64,000 nt of DNA from Pyxidicoccus caerfyrddinensis. Its GTDB lineage: Bacteria > Myxococcota > Myxococcia > Myxococcales > Myxococcaceae. The notes beneath the pieces are model-generated. The model had not been told where the DNA came from and did no database searches. It worked only from the letters and a program-made list of their open reading frames with translations. Below are positions 52,105 to 58,926 of this stretch, one piece after another. Made by a program: the position numbers and the translations under genes. Location of the stretch: positions 620,001 to 684,000 of the forward strand of contig NZ_JAAIYA010000002.1 of assembly GCF_010894405.1 (NCBI RefSeq). The letters are read 5' to 3'. Position 1 is the first letter of the stretch. Each line of letters begins with the position of its first letter.

Positions 52105-53215
52105 CTTCGTCGCCACCGGAGGCATGGACCGCGCCAACCTGGCGCTGGCGCTCTGGCTTGCGAAGCAGGGCGGCCCGGTGCGGCTGGTGGCGCACCGGGT
52201 GGCGGACGAGCTGCTCGGCTATCCCAACGTGCGCTTCGTGCGCGTGCCCAAGCCGGGCAATGCGTACCTCCTGGGCGAGCCGCTGCTGGACGCGGTGGGC
52301 CGTGCGTGGGCGCTGCGCACTCGCGCCGAGGGTGGACGCGTGCTGGCCAACGGCGGCAACTGTCCGGTGCCCGGGGCCAACTGGGTGCACTACGTCCACG
52401 GGGCCTATGTCTCCGAGCCCGTGGGCGGCGCGCTGCGCCAGCTCAAGGGGCGGGTGAGTCACCGGCTCTACCTGCGTGGTGAGCGCGAGGCGCTGCGGCG
52501 CGCGCGGGTCATCATCGCCAACTCGGAGCGCACCCGCGCGGACCTGGTGGCGGCCACGGGCGTGCCGGAGTCGAAGGTGCGCGTCGTCTACTACGGCGGG
52601 GACCCGGAGCGCTTCCGGCCCGCCTCGCCCGAGGAGCGGCGCGCGGCACGGGCGGCGCTGGGCTGGCCGGAGTCCCGGCGGGTGGCGCTGTTCGTGGGGG
52701 CGCTGGGAGACCGGCGCAAGGGCTTCGACACGCTCTTCCATGCGTGGGCGCGGCTGTGCGCGCGCGGGGACTGGGGCGTGGACCTCAAGGCGGTGGGCGT
52801 GGGCGCGCAGCGCGAGGCGTGGGAGCTCGAGGCTCAGGCGAAGGGGCTGGGCGAGCGCATCCAGTTCCTGGGGTTCCGCAAGGACGTGCCAGTGCTGCTG
52901 TCCGCGGCGGACCTGCTGGTGGCGCCCACGCGGTACGAGGCCTACGGGCTGGGCGTGCACGAGGCGCTGTGCGCGGGGCTGCCCGCGCTGGTGAGCCGCA
53001 CCGCGGGCGTGGCGGAGCGCTACCCGGCCGTGCTGCAAGGGCTGCTGCTGGACGACCCGGACGACGTGGACGGGCTGGTGCGGCGGTTGGAGGCGTGGCG
53101 GGAGAACGAGGCGACCTGGGCGCCTCACGTGGCCGCGCTGTCCGAGTCGCTGCGCGCGCAGACGTGGGACGGCATGGCCGCGGCGATCGTGGATGTGGTG
53201 GACCGCGAGGGCTGA
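52073..53215 (+). CDS. GT4 family glycosyltransferase
   Basis: The 380-residue GT-B enzyme starts MRRPYTLIAGDFVATGGMDR. Its donor-side domain shows LFVGALGDRRKGFDTLFHAW and the acidic block TRYEAYGLGVHEALCAG (about residues 286-302). The start ATG 52073 lies 32 bp inside the end of the polymerase-like gene. It is the last gene of the wzc operon and faces a minus-strand glycosyltransferase, with 12 bp between stops and no visible terminator. Confidence 0.92.
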   Translation: MRRPYTLIAGDFVATGGMDRANLALALWLAKQGGPVRLVAHRVADELLGYPNVRFVRVPKPGNAYLLGEPLLDAVGRAWALRTRAEGGRVLANGGNCPVPGANWVHYVHGAYVSEPVGGALRQLKGRVSHRLYLRGEREALRRARVIIANSERTRADLVAATGVPESKVRVVYYGGDPERFRPASPEERRAARAALGWPESRRVALFVGALGDRRKGFDTLFHAWARLCARGDWGVDLKAVGVGAQREAWELEAQAKGLGERIQFLGFRKDVPVLLSAADLLVAPTRYEAYGLGVHEALCAGLPALVSRTAGVAERYPAVLQGLLLDDPDDVDGLVRRLEAWRENEATWAPHVAALSESLRAQTWDGMAAAIVDVVDREG

Positions 53216-53227
53216 ATCGCCGCGTGA

Positions 53228-54376
53228 CTACCGCGCGTCCATCGCCTCCGTGAAGAAGTCGAGGTGCGCGCGCGCCACCACCGGCCAGGCGAAGCGGGTG
53301 ACGGCGCGCTCCCTTCCTCGTGCGGACCATTCACGGCGGCGCTCCGGGCTCTCCAGCAGCCCGGCCAGCGCATCGGTCCACGCGGGCGGGGCTGCTTCGG
53401 GCAGCACGAGGCCGGCGTCGCCCACGGTGCGCGGCACCTCACCGGAGTCACTGCCGAGCACGGGCACGCCGCAGGCGAAGCCCTCCGCGAGCATGCGGCC
53501 GAACTGCTCCTTCCACTTGGGCGCCGTCTGGCTGGGCGCGCACAGCACGTCCATGGCGTTGAGCACGCGCGGCACACCGGTATGCGGCACGCCGGTGACG
53601 ATGCGCACCTTGTCTCCGTGACGCGCGCCCCAGGCCCGCAGCGCTGCTTCCATCGGACCGCCGCCCGCGAAGAGTGCGCGCCACGGCGTGGTCAGCCGCT
53701 CCAGCGCCTCCATCAGCAGCGGCACGCCCTTCTCCGGAACGAAGCGCCCCAGGTAACCCACCACGGGCGGCCCCGAGGTCTCCCACCCGAGCTCACGCAG
53801 GAGTGTCTCCCCCGAAGCGCGGTCCGGGCGGAACAGCTCGGTGTCCACGCCCATGGGGATGTAGCGCGCGGGCCGCTGCGCATAGCCGGGACGGGAGAGG
53901 AGGTTGTCCTTCACCGTCTCGCCCCAGGCCACCCAGCCCGCGGAGCGCTGGACGACGAAGCGCTCCATCTGCGCGAAGGGCGGCGGGTAGCGCTTGGAGA
54001 GGTTCTGCGCGGTGCAGAAGACGAGCGGCACCTTGCGCGGCGTGAGCAGTGCCACCTCCAGGCCCGCCAGCACGTAGGGCTCTTCCCACGAGTGCACCAG
54101 GTCCACGTCGCCAGACAGCCGCGCCCGCAGCTCCGGCCCGTACACGAAGCCGTGCAGTGAGCGGCTGAAGAGGGCGCGCACGTCCTCCACGCGCGCGGGC
54201 TCGCCCGGCTCGCGCTGGAGGGTGAGGGGGCTCAGGTCGCCGTGGAAGAAGCGGGGTGCGACGGCGGTGATGTCCCAGTCGCCTCCGCCCACGCGCGCCA
54301 TCTCGTTGGCGAGGCGCCGGTTGAGGGTGACGACGTAGGAATGCGAGACGGTGACGAGCCTGCGTGGCCGCTTCAC
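53228..54376 (-). CDS. GT4 family glycosyltransferase
   Basis: The 382-residue GT-B enzyme opens KRPRRLVTVSHSYVVTLNRR. The donor-side part has PVVGYLGRFVPEKGVPLLME and the block KWKEQFGRMLAEGFACGVPV (about residues 289-308), where the first acidic residue of the usual pair is Glu in KEQFG. GTG 54376 is chosen because it starts the fold; it lies 26 bp after a promoter-like element shared with the next glycosyltransferase gene. It is probably transcribed on its own. Confidence 0.9.
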   Translation of the reverse strand: MKRPRRLVTVSHSYVVTLNRRLANEMARVGGGDWDITAVAPRFFHGDLSPLTLQREPGEPARVEDVRALFSRSLHGFVYGPELRARLSGDVDLVHSWEEPYVLAGLEVALLTPRKVPLVFCTAQNLSKRYPPPFAQMERFVVQRSAGWVAWGETVKDNLLSRPGYAQRPARYIPMGVDTELFRPDRASGETLLRELGWETSGPPVVGYLGRFVPEKGVPLLMEALERLTTPWRALFAGGGPMEAALRAWGARHGDKVRIVTGVPHTGVPRVLNAMDVLCAPSQTAPKWKEQFGRMLAEGFACGVPVLGSDSGEVPRTVGDAGLVLPEAAPPAWTDALAGLLESPERRREWSARGRERAVTRFAWPVVARAHLDFFTEAMDAR

Positions 54377-54401
54377 GTGGGAGCCCTCGGGTGCGCGTGT
54401 G

Positions 54402-54436
54402 ACCGAACCAGAGCCGTCGGGGCGGGTCAAGGCATG
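54402..54436 (-). promoter_or_regulatory. promoter-like element before the 53228-54376 glycosyltransferase
   Basis: On the minus strand ATGCC is followed by TTGACC (54430-54425), a 17-bp spacer ending in TGG, and TTCGGT (54407-54402). This is a -35 box, a correct spacer, an extended -10 TGn and a -10-like hexamer. The expected transcription start is about 20 bp before GTG 54376. The same arrangement occurs upstream of the next glycosyltransferase gene. Confidence 0.5.
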
Positions 54437-54523
54437 GCATCGGGAGGGGGCCTGCGCCGGACATCCCGCGCGGAAGGGGCCGGATGCTCTCGTCGAGCGC
54501 CAGCCCCGAAGCTGAAGAGTGAT

Positions 54524-55750
54524 TCAGTCCCCAGGAACGAGCGAGCGGTACACCGCGAGCACCTCACGCGCGTACCGCTCGCGGGAGAACCGCTCCACCG
54601 CCGTGCGCCGCGCCGCCTCGCCCAGCCGCGTCCTCCGCGCGCCGTCCTCCAGCAGCGACTCCAGCGCCGTCACCAGCGCGCCCATATCTCCCGGAGGCAC
54701 GGTCAGCGCGTCCACGCCATCCGTGAGCCCCTCCGCCGCGCCGCTCGCGCGTGAGACGACCGCCGCCCGCCCGCAGGCCAGCGCCTCCGCGATGGTGAGC
54801 CCGAACGGCTCGCGACGGGTGCTGGCGTGCACGAATACATCCAATGCGCGGTACACGCGGGCCGGCTCCGGCTGGAAGGGCACCAACCCCGCGCGGCCCC
54901 CAAGCCCGCTCGACGCGATGAGCCCGCGCAACTCCTCTTCGGAGAACTGCGAGCCGGGCGTCCGGTACAGCGGCGCCCCCACCAGGTAGAAGCGCGCGGG
55001 CAGGGCGGGGTGCCGCCGCATCAGCTTCGCCGCCGCCTCCAGGAAGACGTCATGCCCCTTCCAGCGCGCGTACGTCGCCACCAGCCCCACGCGCAGCGTG
55101 CCCTCGGGCGCCGGAGGCAGGCCGGCCAGCGCGTCCAGCCGCGCGCCATCCCCGGGGCCTGGGGAGAAGCGCTCCACGTCCACGCCGTTGTGCACCACGT
55201 GCACGGGCACTCCGCTCAGCACCTCGCGCGTGTCCTCGCCCACCGCGCCCGAGTTGGCGATGGCCGCGTCCGCCAGCGGCGCCAGCGTCCCCATCGCCCG
55301 GCGCACCAGCGGCCGCTCGCCCAGGAAGTCGTGGATGTGCCACACCCGCTTCAGCGGCAGGCCCACCGTCACCGGGCTCAGCAGGTGCGTCTTGATGCCA
55401 TTGGAGTGCAGCAGCTGCGGCCCCACCGCCGCCACCTCACGGCGCAGCGCCCGGCCATAGTCCGCGAGCAGCAACGGCGTCGGCGCCAGTCCCCATGCGA
55501 AGCGCAAGACCTCTCGCGGCCCCCGCCCGCGCAGCGCGCTGTCCCCCAGCGCGGACAGCCGCTCCGGCAATGGCAGCGCGCGCGCCTCCACCCCCAGCGC
55601 GCGCGCCTCGTCCACCAGCGGCCCCTCCGTGCCCGCGAGCAGGTGGAGCGACAGCCCCGCGTCCAGCCGCTTCAGGCACGCCATCAAGTCCAACAGCGCG
55701 CGCTCGGCTCCGCCGAGGATTCCCACCGGGTTGAGGAAGAGGATTCGCAC
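54524..55750 (-). CDS. GT4 family glycosyltransferase
   Basis: The 408-residue GT-B enzyme starts RILFLNPVGILGGAERALLD, a perfect first strand and glycine loop for this family. The donor-side block STRREPFGLTIAEALACGRA (about residues 304-323) carries the EX7E pair. Regions VGLVATYARWKGHDVFLEAA and FYLVGAPLYRTPGSQ are also typical. GTG 55750 is the only start that keeps the first strand; it has almost no leader after the promoter-like element, so the mRNA may be nearly leaderless. It lies 147 bp upstream of the previous glycosyltransferase gene, with a separate promoter between them. Confidence 0.92.
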   Translation of the reverse strand: MRILFLNPVGILGGAERALLDLMACLKRLDAGLSLHLLAGTEGPLVDEARALGVEARALPLPERLSALGDSALRGRGPREVLRFAWGLAPTPLLLADYGRALRREVAAVGPQLLHSNGIKTHLLSPVTVGLPLKRVWHIHDFLGERPLVRRAMGTLAPLADAAIANSGAVGEDTREVLSGVPVHVVHNGVDVERFSPGPGDGARLDALAGLPPAPEGTLRVGLVATYARWKGHDVFLEAAAKLMRRHPALPARFYLVGAPLYRTPGSQFSEEELRGLIASSGLGGRAGLVPFQPEPARVYRALDVFVHASTRREPFGLTIAEALACGRAAVVSRASGAAEGLTDGVDALTVPPGDMGALVTALESLLEDGARRTRLGEAARRTAVERFSRERYAREVLAVYRSLVPGD

Positions 55751-55760
55751 GGCGAGTCGG

Positions 55761-55793
55761 ACCGAATCAGACCCCTCCAGATCGGTCAAGGCA
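55761..55793 (-). promoter_or_regulatory. promoter-like element before the 54524-55750 glycosyltransferase
   Basis: On the minus strand ATGCC is followed by TTGACC (55789-55784), a 17-bp spacer ending in TGA, and TTCGGT (55766-55761). The -35 box, spacer length, TGn and -10 hexamer match the element at 54402-54430 exactly, while the spacer interior differs. Only about four bases would separate the transcription start from GTG 55750. Confidence 0.5.
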
Positions 55794-55893
55794 TCGCCGC
55801 GCGGCTCGGAGCGAAGACCTCCCCGCTCTCCTGTCTGCTCGCACTGAGAAGAGTGACGCTCCGTGAAGCAACCCTGTGATGCATGTGAAACAG

Positions 55894-55943
55894 GGAATTC
55901 ATTTGGGCGCTTCCAGAGGGGCGACGTCATTCTGGAGAATTCC
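55894..55943 (+). promoter_or_regulatory. compound hairpin in the Ser/Thr kinase leader
   Basis: GGAATTC (55894-55900) pairs with GAATTCC (55937-55943) and, inside it, TCCAGA (55912-55917) pairs with TCTGGA (55931-55936). The two 3' arms are contiguous, so the fold is a 13-bp helix with one 11-nt bulge and a 13-nt loop. It lies 115 bp upstream of the kinase start and may be an operator or an RNA structure. Confidence 0.4.
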
Positions 55944-56058
55944 GTGCGACTTGCCGCGCCGGCCTTCGTTGCATTGGGAAGGCGTGTGGTTCGCCCAGAG
56001 GGGGAAGGGTCTGGTGAGACCCTTCAAGCCGGGATGGCCGCGCGCATCGGGACGGGCG

Positions 56059-58077
56059 ATGATGACCGAGACGATGAGCAATATCCGTAAGTGCCCCCGC
56101 TGCGGGTCGGCCCACCCAGCGAGTGTCACGCGCTGCCCTCGGGACACCTCCGATCCCCTGCCCCCCAGTTCCTACGACTTCGACGAAAACGAGGTCACCT
56201 TCACGCGCAAGCCGGACTCGGCTCCCGCTTCCGCGCGGCCGCTCGTGGTGGGCGCTCCCGCGGCCTTCACGGAGGACGTCGAGGGCGATGGCACGTGGGA
56301 GAAGTCCGTCGCGCGCGACGTGCTCGTGGGCAAGCAGCTCGGCGACTACGTGGTGAAGCGCCGCATCGGCGCGGGCGGCATGGGCATCGTCTACGAGGGC
56401 GAGCACCCCGTCATCGGCCGCAAGGTGGCCATCAAGATCCTCCGCCCGGACTTCGCCGAGGGCTCGCGCTCGCGGGACCTGGCCTCGGAGGCGCGCGCGG
56501 CGGCGGCCATCCGCCACCGCGGCATCATCGACATCTTCGGCTTCGGCAGCATCCCCGGCCTCGGGCAGTACCTCGTCATGGAGTACCTGGACGGCGCGCC
56601 GCTGGACGAAATCATCGCCCAGCGCGCGCCCATGCTGGAGGTGGAGGTCGTCACGGTGCTGGACGACCTGCTGGGCGCGCTGGGCGCGGCCCACGCGGCG
56701 GGCGTCATCCACCGCGACCTCAAGCCGGGCAACGTCTTCATCGTGCGCGACGGCAGCGGCAACGAGTACGTGAAGGTGCTGGACTTCGGCCTGGCCAAGC
56801 GCGCCGAGGCGCCCAACAGCACCACGCCGCAGACGCGCGCCAGCATGATGGTGGGCACGCCCGAGTACATGGCTCCGGAGCAGGCCTGCGGACAGCAGGT
56901 CGGGCCGCACACGGACCTGTACGCGGTGGGCGTCATCGCCTTCGAGATGCTCACGCGGCGGCTGCCCTTCGAGGGCACCACGCCCATGGCCATCGCCGTG
57001 CACCACGTGCGCACGCCGCCGCCCCTGCCCTCGCAGTACGTGGACCTGAATCCGGAGCTGGAGTCGCTGGTGATGCGGCTGCTGGCGAAGACGCCGGAGG
57101 AGCGCCCGGCGTCCGCGGAGGCCGTGCGCCGCGAGCTGAAGGTCATCCTCAAGCAGCTCTCCGGTGATGCCACGCAATTGTCGCAGCAGCCCCGGGGCGG
57201 GGCGCCCTCCACCGTCTCCCAGGAGGCCGTGGCCGTCCCGGCTCCGCGTGTGCGCACCGAGCGCCTCGGGCAGCCGCCGGGCCGCCGCCCGGGGTCGGCC
57301 CCGGGGCCCCGGCGCGCCACGCCGGACCCAACGTCCCCCACGGCCCCGGACCTGCTGGCGGTGGATGCGACGGACCTGGACCTGTCGGCCGTCGGCTCGG
57401 GCCGCATGCGCGCGGTGATGTTCGGCGCGGGTGGTGCCGCGCTGCTCGCCCTGCTCGCGGTGGGCGGGGTCTGGATGTCCCGCGACACGCAGCCGCCCAT
57501 GCCCCGCCCGCTCACCGAGGGGGCCGTGGCCGCGACGCCGCCGCTGCGTGGAATGGCGCCCGCCGCGACGCCGGTGGAGGCGCAGCGTGACACGCGCCCC
57601 GCGATGCCCGCGTCCGATTCACGGCCGTCCGTGGGCGCTCCGGCCGATGGCACCCTGGGCGACGTCCAGGTGGCGGGCGCGCAGAAGCCGGTGCTGGCCG
57701 CCACCCTCCTGGCGAAGGACACGCAGCCGTCGCGCGCTTCCGATGAAGAGGTCGTCCGCCCCACGCGCCGCCCGGCCCGCACGGTGGGAGCGACGCGCGA
57801 AGGCCGCGCCCCGGCCCGCACCGGCTCCGGCGCGGAGACCCGTCCCGCGCCCGTGCCCGCCGTCCCCGGCGTGCTGATGCTCAAGGTGAAGGGCTACGTG
57901 AAGGAAATCCTCGTGGACGGCCAGAGCCAGGGGCGCACGTACCAGCTGGAGCTGTCCCCGGGCGTCCACAAGCTGGAGGTGCGCGGCAACGCCTTCACCC
58001 AGCCCTACAGCAGCCCCGTCACCATCCTGTCCGGTGAGCGGACCGAGCACCACGTGGTGCTCGAGCCCATCACGTGA
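56059..58077 (+). CDS. membrane Ser/Thr protein kinase with zinc ribbon and PEGA domain
   Basis: The 672-residue protein has an N-terminal zinc-ribbon-like knuckle (CPRCGSAHPASVTRC, about residues 12-26), then a complete eukaryote-like kinase (about 95-370): glycine loop GAGGMGIVYEG, Lys126 in VAIKIL, Glu144, HRDLKPGN (218-225), DFG (242-244) and the APE-like MAPEQ. One membrane helix (about 455-478) leads to a Pro/Ala-rich periplasmic stretch and a C-terminal PEGA domain (about 595-672), which often binds surface structures. It is likely a transmembrane sensor kinase. ATG 56059 is chosen as the first start next to the zinc ribbon; ATG 56074 is possible. It is followed 19 bp later by a TPR-like gene. 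Confidence 0.92.
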   Translation: MMTETMSNIRKCPRCGSAHPASVTRCPRDTSDPLPPSSYDFDENEVTFTRKPDSAPASARPLVVGAPAAFTEDVEGDGTWEKSVARDVLVGKQLGDYVVKRRIGAGGMGIVYEGEHPVIGRKVAIKILRPDFAEGSRSRDLASEARAAAAIRHRGIIDIFGFGSIPGLGQYLVMEYLDGAPLDEIIAQRAPMLEVEVVTVLDDLLGALGAAHAAGVIHRDLKPGNVFIVRDGSGNEYVKVLDFGLAKRAEAPNSTTPQTRASMMVGTPEYMAPEQACGQQVGPHTDLYAVGVIAFEMLTRRLPFEGTTPMAIAVHHVRTPPPLPSQYVDLNPELESLVMRLLAKTPEERPASAEAVRRELKVILKQLSGDATQLSQQPRGGAPSTVSQEAVAVPAPRVRTERLGQPPGRRPGSAPGPRRATPDPTSPTAPDLLAVDATDLDLSAVGSGRMRAVMFGAGGAALLALLAVGGVWMSRDTQPPMPRPLTEGAVAATPPLRGMAPAATPVEAQRDTRPAMPASDSRPSVGAPADGTLGDVQVAGAQKPVLAATLLAKDTQPSRASDEEVVRPTRRPARTVGATREGRAPARTGSGAETRPAPVPAVPGVLMLKVKGYVKEILVDGQSQGRTYQLELSPGVHKLEVRGNAFTQPYSSPVTILSGERTEHHVVLEPIT

Positions 58078-58096
58078 ACCCCGCATCGAGATCCAG

Positions 58097-58918
58097 ATGA
58101 GGCCGAGCATCCTGTTGTGCGTCCTGTGGCTGCTGCCGTCGGTGGCCCTTGCGCAATCCCGAGGTGTCGCGCTGTACGAGCGGGGCGAGTACGCCCAGGC
58201 CCGCCGCGCGTTGGAGGCGGAGCTGAAGACTCCGGGCCTCGCCGAGCGCGAGCGTGCCACCGCGCGCCTGTACCTCGCGGCGTCCCTGCACGAGCTCGGC
58301 GAGCTGGCCGCGACTCGCGCCGAGCTGGAGGAATTGGCGCGCAGCCACCCGGACCAGCCGGTGGACCCCGCCCTCTTCCCGCCCGAGTTCGTGGTGCTGG
58401 CCGCCGAGGCCCGCAAGCACGTGGTGGCCGAGCGCCGGCCGCCTCCGGAGCCGAAGGAGCGCCAGGCGGACACCCCGGCGACTCCCGGGGAGCCGCCCGA
58501 GGTGGCGGAGGAGCCCGCGCCGTCGTCGGGCCGCTCGCGGCTGCTGCCCGAGGTGTTCGGCTTCATGGACCCCGCGGGCAGGTCGGTGGGCGTGGGTGGC
58601 GGGCTGACGTACGGCAGCGGCGCATTCGAGGTGGGCGCGCGCGCGCTGATGGGCACCCAGATGGCGGCGGGGCTCCAGGTGGGGCTCGTGCTGGGGGATG
58701 GTGCCTTCCGGCCGCACGTGGCGCTGCGAGCCACGGCCATCCCCGGGCTGTCCGCGTACGGCGGCGGGCCGGTGGTGGGCGCGCGCTTCGGGCTCGGGCC
58801 GAGCTTCACCGCGCTGGTGGACGTGGGCGCCGAGCTCTTCAAGGTCTCCGACGAGAACTACCGCACGTTCGCGCTGAGCGCGTCCGCGGGTCTCGGCTTC
58901 GATGTGTTGTCTCCGTGA
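58097..58918 (+). CDS. exported TPR-like protein with outer-membrane-like C-terminus
   Basis: The 273-residue protein has a Sec signal (ILLCVLWLLPSVALAQ). Residues about 22-105 look like two to three TPR helices (GVALYERGEYAQARRALEAE). A Pro/Glu-rich linker follows, then a Gly-rich beta part (about 165-273) with alternating residues that could be an outer-membrane barrel segment. It lies 19 bp after the kinase and 8 bp before the next gene, so the three are almost surely co-transcribed. A role as partner of the kinase PEGA domain is inference. Confidence 0.72.
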   Translation: MRPSILLCVLWLLPSVALAQSRGVALYERGEYAQARRALEAELKTPGLAERERATARLYLAASLHELGELAATRAELEELARSHPDQPVDPALFPPEFVVLAAEARKHVVAERRPPPEPKERQADTPATPGEPPEVAEEPAPSSGRSRLLPEVFGFMDPAGRSVGVGGGLTYGSGAFEVGARALMGTQMAAGLQVGLVLGDGAFRPHVALRATAIPGLSAYGGGPVVGARFGLGPSFTALVDVGAELFKVSDENYRTFALSASAGLGFDVLSP

Positions 58919-58926
58919 AGGAAGGG

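Larger units (their letters stand above)
55751..56058. promoter_or_regulatory. 308-bp divergent region between a glycosyltransferase and the Ser/Thr kinase
   Basis: No gene is supported here. The left end holds the promoter-like element of the minus-strand glycosyltransferase. The middle, around 55860-55945, is lower in GC and holds two inverted repeats: CCCTGT (55872-55877) with ACAGGG (55890-55895), and the compound hairpin described separately. The right third is ordinary sequence in frame with the kinase but lacks homology. Confidence 0.45.

Noticed and set aside
55876-56058. 61-codon N-terminal extension of the Ser/Thr kinase
   Set aside because: The extension would run through the hairpin-rich leader and has no homology or domain. 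The zinc-ribbon start at 56059 is more natural.
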